DNA of 64,000 nucleotides, taken from NCBI RefSeq assembly GCF_008369935.1, contig NZ_VTUZ01000037.1, positions 1 to 64,000 on the forward strand, in the 5' to 3' direction. A model generated the notes under the pieces. That model worked only from the letters and a program-made list of their open reading frames with translations, had not been told where the DNA came from and ran no database searches. Source of the stretch: Paraburkholderia panacisoli (GTDB taxonomy: Bacteria; Pseudomonadota; Gammaproteobacteria; Burkholderiales; Burkholderiaceae). Numbering within the stretch: the first letter of the stretch is position 1; the number at the start of each line of letters is the position of its first letter. The position numbers and the translations under genes were made by a program. Positions 16,875 to 25,740 of this stretch are shown here, piece after piece.

Positions 16875-18044
16875 CTATAGCACTCCGTTGACAAAGCGAA
16901 CAAGGTCATCGATGTCTAGATGAAAGGACATTCCAAGTTCCGGACGCTCTTTCCCCCCAATGACGGGCGGACTCTCCGGGGGCAAACTATGGCAGAAAAA
17001 CGGCGTCCATTGTAAGCCGACAATCGCGCATATATTGCGTACCCATATTCCTTGCAAGTGAGTGGGCTGAATTTCAACGATCCTGGCAGAGGGATGGCAG
17101 TAGAGCACATTAGTAAAGGCTGCTCCAGTGCATCCGACGACAGCGTCTGCCTCCCTGAACATTGCTATCTGATCATCGACTGAATATTGCGCAGGGTCAA
17201 TGACTTCAAATGACATCGATTTTAGTTCATCCTCCAACAACTGTTCGCCCTCGAATATGCGCTTTTGATCTCCCTTGCGGGAAATGTATATGCGAGACGT
17301 CGGAGTTGAAGTCCCCACTTCTCGTTTTCGAGCATTAAGAATCTCAATATCACGGAGTAGCCTCAAGTTACTGTTGGGGGCATGCATGAAATGATCCATG
17401 CAGCTCGTGAATATCGCGTCCTTTATGAAGTAAACCTCTCTTGTCAGTTCGCTAATATTGCGGAGCCCCGTAAGATGCAGGTGCCGGCGGTGCCAGGGCT
17501 TGAGGACCGGGAACAGGTACTGGTAGCCGGCCAAAGCACTGATCTGGCGCGTCAAAGCGACAGAGGGCAGGCAATCCAACGCAAAGTGACCATAGTTCGA
17601 ATTTGCGCCCCACGGAAAAGTAATTATTGCCCGATCAATCGTCTCGACATCGCCCCTTATGACGGGGAGCTTTGTCGGGTCAGCAAGAACGAAATTAGCC
17701 TCGGCGAAAGTCGAACGCATGACTTGACCATCACTTGTAACTATCGCGCCGAACTCAGGAAAGTAATAGGCATTTTGGACACGAAACAGGGACACGTCTG
17801 ATGAGTAAATTTCAGGGTCCCTCTTCCACCAGTCCGGTATTGCGGGGCCCGCTGCATCGGATCGATAGTCGGCGGAAATTTCACTTGCTCGTTTCATCCC
17901 CCCTGGGATTAACAAGGTTTGACCGCGACTTCCGTTGCCATCAAGTAGTGCGTCTATGTCTAAAAATTTTTCGAACACTTCGCGCTCATCTGCCATCACC
18001 AGGCCTTGGCGCGCACGATCCGCTGCACTGACACTTTCAATCAT
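16875..18044 (-). CDS. glycosyltransferase family 61 (DUF563) protein
   Basis: A 389-residue protein of the GT61/DUF563 family, found in capsule and O-antigen loci. Visible segments are FPWGANSNYGHFALDCLPSV (the NYxHFxxDxLP motif), YLFPVLKPWHRRHLHLTGL, SRIYISRKGDQKRIFEGEQL (SR family motif) and DQIAMFREADAVVGCTGAAF followed by TNVLYCHPSARIVEIQP near the C-terminus. Length is normal. The start is ATG 18044, without a strong ribosome site. It is followed about 220 bp later by the methyltransferase on the same strand, and an IS110 element lies just upstream, so its original promoter may be lost. Sugar specificity is unknown. Confidence 0.88.
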   Translation of the reverse strand: MIESVSAADRARQGLVMADEREVFEKFLDIDALLDGNGSRGQTLLIPGGMKRASEISADYRSDAAGPAIPDWWKRDPEIYSSDVSLFRVQNAYYFPEFGAIVTSDGQVMRSTFAEANFVLADPTKLPVIRGDVETIDRAIITFPWGANSNYGHFALDCLPSVALTRQISALAGYQYLFPVLKPWHRRHLHLTGLRNISELTREVYFIKDAIFTSCMDHFMHAPNSNLRLLRDIEILNARKREVGTSTPTSRIYISRKGDQKRIFEGEQLLEDELKSMSFEVIDPAQYSVDDQIAMFREADAVVGCTGAAFTNVLYCHPSARIVEIQPTHLQGIWVRNICAIVGLQWTPFFCHSLPPESPPVIGGKERPELGMSFHLDIDDLVRFVNGVL

Positions 18045-18243
18045 TTCTATTCACTCGGAACGTTTGAACGATGGATAAGTGTACGTTAGACAGCGTCAAG
18101 CGGCACGGCCGGTCACCGACAACTATGTTGGCCGCCGGCCAAGATAATTGAGAATCATCTAGCGGGCCTCCCTCCGTCGCCGTGGAGGCGACAGGGCTAA
18201 AGTGAGCTTGCGAAGCGCTTTAACCGGAAGGAAGGAGGCTGAG

Positions 18244-19257
18244 ATGAAATATAGCGGAATTGACCTGCATTCGAACAACAGCGTGGTGAGCGTCACAGAC
18301 GAAGCAGACCGGGTCGTCGCCGAAAAGCGCCTGCCCAACGACCTGCCGAAGATTCTCGCGTTTCTTTCGCCATGGCGAGTCGAACTCGCGGGCGTCGTGG
18401 TCGAGTCGACCTACAACTGGTACTGGCTGGTCGATGGTCTGCAGGCGGCCGGATTCACCGTGCATCTCGCGAATACCACGGCCATCAAGAAATATGACGG
18501 ACTCAAGCATAGCGGCGACGAAACCGACGCGCGCTATCTGGCTCAACTGTTGCGGCTGGGAATCCTGCCGACCGGCACCATCCTGCCGCCCGAACAGCGC
18601 GCAATGCGCGATCTGGCCAGGAAACGCATGCAGCTCGTCCGTAGCCGCACCAGCCACATCCTGGCCGTGGAGAACATCACGGGCCGCCAGCAGGGCACAC
18701 GTCTGAGCTGCAACCAGATCCGGCGCCTTACCACCGACGCCATCGGGCAGATGCCGCTGCCCGCCGACGTAGCTCTCGCGATCCAGGCTAACGTAGCGGT
18801 CATCACGACATTGTCCACGCAGATCGACGTACTGGAAAAGCGTCTCCAGCAAATCGTCAAACCGCGAGCCGAATATGCACTTCTCAACACCGTGCCTGGT
18901 ATCGGCCAGACCCTGGCGACCACAATCCTGCTGGAGACCGGGCCGATCGAGCGGTTTGCCCGTGCTGCCAACTTCGCCTCCTATGCCCGCTGCGTCGACA
19001 GCCAGCACACCAGCAACGGCAAAAAGAAAGGTGAAGGCAACACCCGTAACGGCAACAAGTATCTCGCCTGGGCCTTCATTGAAGCTGCCAATCTTGCACT
19101 GCGCTACTGCGCTGAAGCGAAGCAGTTTTACGAGCGCAAGAAAGTCCGAACCAACAGCATCGTTGCTACCAAGGCTCTCGCTCATAAACTCGCGCGCGCG
19201 TGTTTCCACATCCTGAAGGAGCACAAACCCTTTGACGTGACGCGCTGCTTCTCATGA
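18244..19257 (+). CDS. IS110-family transposase (intact)
   Basis: A 337-residue IS110 transposase of a third subgroup. It begins MKYSGIDLHSNNSVVSVTD (first Asp), with VVESTYNWYWLVDGL (Glu) and KHSGDETDARYLAQLL (DETDA acidic pair), then NTVPGIGQTLATTILLETG and the serine-bearing RCVDSQHTSNGKKKGEGNTR-type segment. The ATG at 18244 follows GGAAGGAGG at good spacing. No disruption is seen. Its element occupies at least about 18150-19300 and separates the GT61 gene from the sulfotransferase region. Confidence 0.92.
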   Translation: MKYSGIDLHSNNSVVSVTDEADRVVAEKRLPNDLPKILAFLSPWRVELAGVVVESTYNWYWLVDGLQAAGFTVHLANTTAIKKYDGLKHSGDETDARYLAQLLRLGILPTGTILPPEQRAMRDLARKRMQLVRSRTSHILAVENITGRQQGTRLSCNQIRRLTTDAIGQMPLPADVALAIQANVAVITTLSTQIDVLEKRLQQIVKPRAEYALLNTVPGIGQTLATTILLETGPIERFARAANFASYARCVDSQHTSNGKKKGEGNTRNGNKYLAWAFIEAANLALRYCAEAKQFYERKKVRTNSIVATKALAHKLARACFHILKEHKPFDVTRCFS

Positions 19258-20152
19258 GGCTTACGACGGCGACCGGCAAACCCATGGCGGCGAATGGTGC
19301 TACCAGCCCTGGTAATTGAATGGATGCCGTGCCGCCGTCCCGATGTGCAGCAAAAACGGACCGCCCGCAATGCGAACCCCCGATCGACTGGCGCCGACGT
19401 ATTGGCAGCCACAAAATTGCGCAACCCTATGGACGCATTGCGGTACCAACGTTCTTCTGGGGTGGCAGAGCCACCAGGGCGAAAGGCAGCTTCACCGCCA
19501 TTCGCTTGAGCCTGATGGGTGTCTGGCGCGATCCGTCGCAGCCATGAATCGAAGAAACGGGCGCGATCAGTCACTGCAATCGGGCTAGTAATTTGAAAGC
19601 CAGCCGCTTTTGCGGTCATGGATTTGCTTGTTCGCTTGACACCGGCCCGCTAATGGGTGTCGCCGCCCAGTACGTCACGATCCTGACGTACAGTTGTAGT
19701 CTTCCCCGGAAGGCGGAGCAGCAATCGCGGCGCACGACCTACTTCGGGCGGCACGCCTCTACTAGGGTACTGGTGAATATGCCGCGCGACCCGCCGCCCG
19801 AAAGCCGGTTCGCTCTCATCGACCAGCAGGCCCAGATAGCTGGCCTGAGCGACGGCGCTCGGCCACTCATAAGTCGATCGAGAAAATACGACTATGAGGA
19901 ACGCCGCGCAGTAGTACCCAATATAAATCGTCAGTCAACATCGGATACAAGGGTGCAAGATAAGTTCGCCGAACCCGTTGACTCACGCAATAATTCGCTA
20001 AAATATTCGAACAATTCGCTTTTTATTATTGCTCAGGCGAAATATTTCCAACACCAATCCAGGCCGGTTACAATCGCGTTAGCCTTGGTCTCTCGTGGTT
20101 CGCTCATGTGAGCAGGGCCGGTCACATAAAATGAGTTTCTGGAACAATATCG
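19258..20152. other. 900-bp stretch: IS110 3' flank and AT-richer intergenic DNA
   Basis: No gene can be supported. The first 350 bp probably belong to the IS110 element's non-coding end, with several small hairpins. From about 19880 the base composition becomes AT-rich, with runs such as AATTCGCTTTTTATTATT near 20010, consistent with a promoter region for the cysC remnant that follows. A 172-codon plus-strand frame from 19593 has no recognisable features. Confidence 0.4.
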
Positions 20153-20697
20153 ATGAAGCCGTCTTATTATGCCGGCAACGTTATCTGGCTTACCGGGCTC
20201 TCCGGATCTGGCAAATCCACCATAGCCAAGGCGCTGCTCGACAGTGCGCTGGAACGGAGCGTACGTGCCGTTGTCCTGGATGGGGACGAGTTGCGCAAGG
20301 GTCTGAACGCGGATCTAGGGGTACGCTTTGAGGGACCGTACAGAGAATTTGCGTCGCATTGCTCACATCGCCAAGTTGTTCGCCTAGGAGGAGTTTCTGG
20401 TCATTGTTGCCACGATCTCGCCGCAGCAGGAACATCGTGAAATGGCTCGCCAAATTATCGGTAAAGGGTTCGTCGAGGTGTTCGTCGAAACGCCGCTTGA
20501 ACTCTGCGCGCACCGAGACCCCAAAGGCTTGTACGCGTGCATTCCGCGACGAAATTCCGGGCTTTACTGGCGTAACTGCACCTTACGAAATTCCGAGTGA
20601 CCCCGAACTTTTGTTAAAAACTCAAGACCTTGCAATCGAGCAAAGTGCAAACGCAATCGTGGAGTTTCTCCTCGATCGACCGTTCATAAAGCGCTGA
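20153..20697 (+). pseudogene. cysC: cysC (adenylylsulfate kinase) with multiple frameshifts
   Basis: The start MKPSYYAGNVIWLTGLSGSG continues into KSTIAKALLDSALERS and VVLDGDELRKGLNADLG, which is the Walker A and substrate region of APS kinase. Frameshifts follow: the middle reads VFVETPLELCAHRDPKGLYA in another frame, and the end reads EIPGFTGVTAPYEIPSDPEL in a third. The usual length (about 180 codons) is preserved, so this is recent decay of a full gene. It would have made PAPS for the sulfotransferase next door; an intact cysC is present at 55396. Confidence 0.88.
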
Positions 20698-20818
20698 TGT
20701 CGGGTAAATAGGAACAAACATCTCTAATGCTCGGCGAGCCGCTCGCTGACCGGTGGAAGCCCGAATAACCCCGGACCTATCACCGGGCGCAAACAATTTC
20801 GAAGAGGATTAAAAGCTC

Positions 20819-21868
20819 TTGCGACAGATCTTGGTCCATTGCGGCCTTCATAAGACGGCTACCACCACAATACAGATCGCACTTGCCGAGCAATTCGATC
20901 GGCTGCGTTCGCTTGGATTCCTTTATCCCCTTGCTGGTCGCATCGATGAGTTGAGCGGGCACCATAACATCGCATGGCAGATTGCTCGCGATCGCCGCTT
21001 CAATCGCGAAAATGGGGACCTCGACGCGCTATTCAAAGAGATTCAAGCGTTCGACGGCCACGTGCTTGTATCGACTGAAGACTTCGAGAATTCCGTAAGT
21101 CGAATAAAACGATTTCTTCCACTTCTACAACGCGCACGTTCCATCGGAAGGTCCGTTACATTTATCGTCTACATCCGAAGTCAGGTTTCATACTTGGAGT
21201 CCCTCTATCAAGAAATGCTCAAATACGGATTTGGCGACGAGTACGCGGAATTCGCCGACGCTGCGCTCGCCCACGGATCACTCCGGCTGAAGGAATGGCA
21301 ATTCCAGTTCAACTACTGGAACTTGGCGACCAGTCTAATGCAGCTCCCGGACTGCAAAATCGTCTTCCGCAGTTACGAAAGGATGCTGGAGGAGTCGCCG
21401 ATCCTGGACTTCTACAACACCGCCGGAATCCCGCTCTCGGCGCTGCCGCCGTCACTTCACTCGAGGGCCAACGTTCGATACCCCAGCAAAGTCTCTCTAA
21501 CACAATTTTATGGCAACCGAGTCGAGAGAGATCTTGATAGTCATGAAACAGCAGTCATCGACCAGCTTTTCGGGCTTTTCACTGAGCCTATCGCGACGAC
21601 GGCCGCACTACGTCGGGAACTCGAGCAGAGATTCGCATATTCAAACAAGAGAGTCTGCGATTACTTCGGCATCCCGTCGGCCGGACTCGTTCCCGAGGGC
21701 GATGTGTCCGCCTCCGCGCCGATCCGAATCAGCATGCAGAAGATGTTCTCCTTCGAGACGCAGAACGCCATACGCGACATCGCGCTCATGCGGGCCCGCA
21801 ACCAAGCCGATGCCGCCCGGGCGCTTGCACAACAATGCGTCGACGCTTGGCGCGATTCCGGTCGCTAA
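20819..21868 (+). CDS. sulfotransferase-like protein
   Basis: A 349-residue protein whose N-terminus, ILVHCGLHKTATTTIQIAL, is the 5'-phosphosulfate-binding loop of PAPS-dependent sulfotransferases. VTFIVYIRSQVSYLESLYQE matches the 3'-phosphate-binding Arg/Ser helix. It would transfer sulfate from PAPS to a glycan or other acceptor. Translation appears to start at TTG 20819, with GAAGAGG about 11 bp upstream; no ATG lies closer to the motif. It follows the broken cysC by about 120 bp on the same strand, an arrangement repeated at 54161-56022. The acceptor is not known, but its location inside the O-antigen locus suggests a polysaccharide. Confidence 0.8.
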   Translation: MRQILVHCGLHKTATTTIQIALAEQFDRLRSLGFLYPLAGRIDELSGHHNIAWQIARDRRFNRENGDLDALFKEIQAFDGHVLVSTEDFENSVSRIKRFLPLLQRARSIGRSVTFIVYIRSQVSYLESLYQEMLKYGFGDEYAEFADAALAHGSLRLKEWQFQFNYWNLATSLMQLPDCKIVFRSYERMLEESPILDFYNTAGIPLSALPPSLHSRANVRYPSKVSLTQFYGNRVERDLDSHETAVIDQLFGLFTEPIATTAALRRELEQRFAYSNKRVCDYFGIPSAGLVPEGDVSASAPIRISMQKMFSFETQNAIRDIALMRARNQADAARALAQQCVDAWRDSGR

Positions 21869-22010
21869 ATCTCACACCGAGGCCCGGGGACGAAGCCGCT
21901 CTCCGGCCAATGATGCCCGGATGCTGAACGATTCGCTACGCTTCTTATCTTGTTTCCTCTATCAACCCCGGTGGGCTTAGCACCGCATGCCCACCGAGGT
22001 TCACGGCCGA

Positions 22011-25000
22011 TCAGACCGCCGACGAGCCCGATCGCCTGAGTGGTTGAATGCCCGACGCCGATGCTACGGCCTCGAGCCAACCATGACCGAAGTCGCGGTC
22101 CGGTTCGAGATAGGTCCCTTCCGCCCATTCGTTCCACGCGTTGATGAAGATCATGCTTTGCGAGCCGTGCACGCTGCCTTGCTCTTGCACGACGAGATTG
22201 CGCAGCCAACGGCGGAACTTGGCCGGCGTCGCCCCGTGGAATGAATGCGACCGATGAAGACGCCGGGCCGTGTTGTCCCAACCCATCATCGCACACGGAT
22301 GGAGATACTCGCTGCTCGCCTTGAAACTCTCTATGGCGTTCTGCACTGCCGACTCGTAGCTGTAAACCTTCCCGTCGAACTCCGGCACCAGATTGCGGAC
22401 GACATCGTTGATCTGGGCCGCGGCGGTTCGATGCGGCGCAAATCCGACATAGTGGTCCAGACCGAGCTTATGCGGATTGTCAGGGCACAATTCCTCGTCC
22501 GCGAATCCGACCCAGTTCGCGCAGAGATAGATGTCGTCGACGCCGTGCTGCTTAAGCGACTTGCGCAACTGGTCGAACGCCGCTTCGCGGTTAGGTATGT
22601 GCATGATGCGATAAATCAACAGCACCGGACGCCCGTTGAACCGGTAATAACGCGGGTCGCGAAGCATCGGCGCGATGTCGGCGGCAAAGCGCTCCACCCA
22701 GCCGATTTCATAACTCTGTGGCATCAGCACCTCGCGATTTCCCCCGTCCCAGTTGCGAGACCAAGGCTCGTTGGCCCAACAGATGAGGAACGGAAAATCG
22801 GGGCGCCCGCTCGCCAGCATCTCGTCGATTGGGCGGTGCAGCATGCGCCGTCCGTCGAACCAGTAGTAGTAGTAGCAGAACGCGGAAATACCGTACTGGC
22901 GCGCAAGCGCGGCCTGACGCTCACGCACTTCGGGGATTCTGAGATCGTAGAAGCCGAGATCGGCCGGCAAGCGTGGCTGACGATGGTGTTGGTAAAGCGG
23001 TTTCGAGCGCGTGACGTTGGCCCATTCCGTAAAGCCCGTTCCCCACCACTTGTCGTTCTCATCCGTGGGATGAAATTGCGGCAGATAATACGCGATCATG
23101 TCTGGGTTCACGATGTCGGCGCGTGCACTGCTGGTGTCGATCACAGGATAGGAGCCGCCCAAGCTGCTAGCTTCCTCGATGCGCATGCCCGCATCGCGGC
23201 ACACGAGTCCGATGAGCCGCTCCACCGCGTGACCGGTCGTGCCGTCGATGCCGAGCGGTTCAGGCTCGAAATCGTTCGGGGTCAGCGCGAGACCGGCGAT
23301 CGATCGAAGCAGGAATGGCCTGATCCAGAACATCGAGCCTCCCGGGAACGTCGTTCCCGATGCGACTTCGTCTAGGCCAATGCGGCCGCCCAGTTCGATG
23401 ACGCGCGACCGGTTGTCGACCCAATGCTCTTGACGGCTGCCATAGATCTGGCCCTGAGCCACGACGACACCGAGGTCCGGATCGGTATCGAAGGCGCGCG
23501 CGATACGCTCCGCGTGCGCGTTGCTGCCCAGGACGCCAACCAACAGACTGTTGCGCCATTGATCGCCGTCTTCGCGATGCAGGCTTCGCTTCGTATGCAC
23601 CTTGCAAACGAGTTCATAATTGAATAGCACACCGGAATTGATCAGCGCCACGAACGGAAGGACGTCACGACCGCGATTCTCAAAGCGCAGCACCTTGGCG
23701 AGCGGATAGAAGGACTTGATGTCGTTCACGATGCGCTCGGACGCAGCCGACTGGACGCTGACGAAGAGGTCGAAGGATTCTTCGATGGCACCTAGCGCCG
23801 CGCAAATCTCCGGCCACAAATCTTCGTAATAGAGGTGCACGACGACCGCTATCCGGCCCGAGCGAGGCATAGTTTTGATTTCGAAGAAATCCGGCAGCGG
23901 CGCCGCCGCGATGCAGGGCGCGGCGAGCGCGGCAGGCAGGGGCGCCTCCGCCACCGCACCTGTCGCGAGTGCCCGCTGCACCGCTCTCCACTCGCTGAGC
24001 TTGCTCGGCAGCTTCAGAGTAATCGTCCACCACGCCAGTCTCAACAGCCTGCGAGCACGACGGCGGGCCGCGGGCGATTGAGACGCCAGCGCACGACGCA
24101 ACGGAAACGACGCCTTCCAAAACGTGCTGTTCTCAATTTGACGCAACAACTCGGTGGCCTCTGTCGCACGGCGCTGAGCGCTCGCACCCTCCTCCACAAC
24201 CTTAACCATATCCTGCTCGAGGTTGTGAGCCTTCGCTTCCGCGACCCGGAAGGATTCCCTCGCCTCGTTGATCTCTCGAATTGCGGCAAACGACCTGCGC
24301 TGCACTTCGAGGAACTTGCGGTGCATCTCCTCGAGTTGGACATTCTTCTCGTGCAACGCACGTTCCACGCTGTCCTTCTGGAGCCGCGCCGATTCTGCGG
24401 CCGCTCTGAGCTGTGCGTTGTCGCTTGCAAACCTTGCTTCGAGGTCACGCTTTCCGGCGTTGATTTCGCTTTGAAGCGCCTGGAGCTGCGCCGCGTTCTG
24501 ATCCCGGAGAGCCTGCTTTTGCACTTCCTGATCATTGACCGCGGAACGGAGCGCGCACGCCTCCGAGCGAAGCGCACCCGCCTCTTTTTCGAACGCTTCG
24601 GAACGCAACCCAGCGGTCAGACGTTCTCCGAGCACCGAGAAAAGATTGCGGACGGTGGCAGCCAACTCGCTATTCGATTCGAACAGCGTGGCAACACGAG
24701 GTGGCAGGTTCTTGCCGACGCCGAGCACACCGAGCCCATAGCTGTGAAGGAAGTCAAAGCTCGGATACGCTTCCTTCAATTCTTCCCACAACCGCCAGAC
24801 CCCGTAGTTTTCCCGATGGACATTGATGTCATGGAACAGCACAACCGCACGGCTGGACAGCAGCGGGAGCCAAGATTCGAAATCGTGCTTGACCGACTCG
24901 TAAGTATGCGTGCCGTCGATGTGGAGCAGATCGATGGTTCCCGGCTGAAATCGCGCCAGAGCCTCGTCGAAGGTCATCTGCAGCAGTGACGAGAACGCGC

Positions 25001-25424
25001 CGTAGCGATCATCGTGATGGGCCCGCAACTCCTCCAGCAATCCTTCCTGAAAACCCATGTGCATATCACCTTGCCATGTATCGACGGCATAGGTGCGGCA
25101 ATCGAAGTCGAATCGCGAGATCGCCTGACAAAACGCACAGTATGAGTTACCGCGATGCGTGCCGAGTTCCACGAGCGTGCGAGGACGCGCCGCCCCGATC
25201 AGCCAGAACGCGAAAGGAATATGACCAACCCAATGCTCGAACTGCACCAACCGTTCCGGCCTCCAGAACATCTCCGGACCGATTCCCAACAATTCGCAAG
25301 CATCGATCAAATGCGCCGAATCCGCTGACACAGGCGGATTGAGCAAACCTCTCGCGTGTGTGTCCTCGGCCGTATTCGGACGAAGCTTACTGTCAACAGC
25401 CAAATTTGCTCGATTACTGTTCAC
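22011..25424 (-). CDS. large fusion: methyltransferase, coiled coil, RgpF-like and GH99-like (WbsX) domains
   Basis: A 1137-residue multidomain protein. Residues about 60-245 form a class I methyltransferase of the type 24 kind (LVELGTHRGNSYCAFCQAIS, LLHIDGTHTYESVKHDFESW). About 285-425 is charged coiled coil. About 525-770 resembles rhamnan-synthesis protein F (VVVHLYYEDLWPEICAALGA, RFENRGRDVLPFVALINSG, VCKVHTKRS). About 785-1125 is a GH99-like/WbsX domain (YYLPQFHPTDENDKWWGTGF, ICWANEPWSRNWDG, INAWNEWAEGTYLEPD). GTG 25424 with AAGGAA upstream is the start. It is probably a glycan-assembly enzyme, with RgpF and WbsX domains both typical of rhamnose polysaccharide loci. Convergent with the sulfotransferase. 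Confidence 0.88.
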   Translation of the reverse strand: MNSNRANLAVDSKLRPNTAEDTHARGLLNPPVSADSAHLIDACELLGIGPEMFWRPERLVQFEHWVGHIPFAFWLIGAARPRTLVELGTHRGNSYCAFCQAISRFDFDCRTYAVDTWQGDMHMGFQEGLLEELRAHHDDRYGAFSSLLQMTFDEALARFQPGTIDLLHIDGTHTYESVKHDFESWLPLLSSRAVVLFHDINVHRENYGVWRLWEELKEAYPSFDFLHSYGLGVLGVGKNLPPRVATLFESNSELAATVRNLFSVLGERLTAGLRSEAFEKEAGALRSEACALRSAVNDQEVQKQALRDQNAAQLQALQSEINAGKRDLEARFASDNAQLRAAAESARLQKDSVERALHEKNVQLEEMHRKFLEVQRRSFAAIREINEARESFRVAEAKAHNLEQDMVKVVEEGASAQRRATEATELLRQIENSTFWKASFPLRRALASQSPAARRRARRLLRLAWWTITLKLPSKLSEWRAVQRALATGAVAEAPLPAALAAPCIAAAPLPDFFEIKTMPRSGRIAVVVHLYYEDLWPEICAALGAIEESFDLFVSVQSAASERIVNDIKSFYPLAKVLRFENRGRDVLPFVALINSGVLFNYELVCKVHTKRSLHREDGDQWRNSLLVGVLGSNAHAERIARAFDTDPDLGVVVAQGQIYGSRQEHWVDNRSRVIELGGRIGLDEVASGTTFPGGSMFWIRPFLLRSIAGLALTPNDFEPEPLGIDGTTGHAVERLIGLVCRDAGMRIEEASSLGGSYPVIDTSSARADIVNPDMIAYYLPQFHPTDENDKWWGTGFTEWANVTRSKPLYQHHRQPRLPADLGFYDLRIPEVRERQAALARQYGISAFCYYYYWFDGRRMLHRPIDEMLASGRPDFPFLICWANEPWSRNWDGGNREVLMPQSYEIGWVERFAADIAPMLRDPRYYRFNGRPVLLIYRIMHIPNREAAFDQLRKSLKQHGVDDIYLCANWVGFADEELCPDNPHKLGLDHYVGFAPHRTAAAQINDVVRNLVPEFDGKVYSYESAVQNAIESFKASSEYLHPCAMMGWDNTARRLHRSHSFHGATPAKFRRWLRNLVVQEQGSVHGSQSMIFINAWNEWAEGTYLEPDRDFGHGWLEAVASASGIQPLRRSGSSAV

Positions 25425-25740
25425 GTTTAATTCCTTGAAAACCCAAATCCGCGGTGTCGAAAACGCTTCACAAAGCTTGTCGTCCGTACTGACGCGGCAG
25501 GAGCATATACTGCGCCGTCACATATCGAAAGATTGTGCGGGGATGATTGCTCGCCTAGTGACTAGCGCGATTCACTACAAATTGAACGAAGGCCGGAGTT
25601 TAGAGCTCTGACAAATTAGGAATAATCCTATTTCAGCAACCTGACACTATATGCCAATTTATCCAGGCACTATCTCGTGTTTACGCCCGCTTGACAGCAG
25701 CGCGTCAATCGCGGGCCAAGGTTAGCTTCCACACTCCGAA
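25425..25740. other. 316-bp AT-richer intergenic region upstream of the large fusion gene
   Basis: No gene. It separates manC from the multidomain gene on the same strand and is lower in GC than its surroundings, so it may hold a promoter for 22011-25424. No clear promoter or terminator could be fixed by eye. Confidence 0.35.

Noticed and set aside
19593..20111. 172-codon plus-strand frame as a gene
   Set aside because: No motif, mixed composition, spans an evident composition change between IS flank and AT-rich intergenic DNA.
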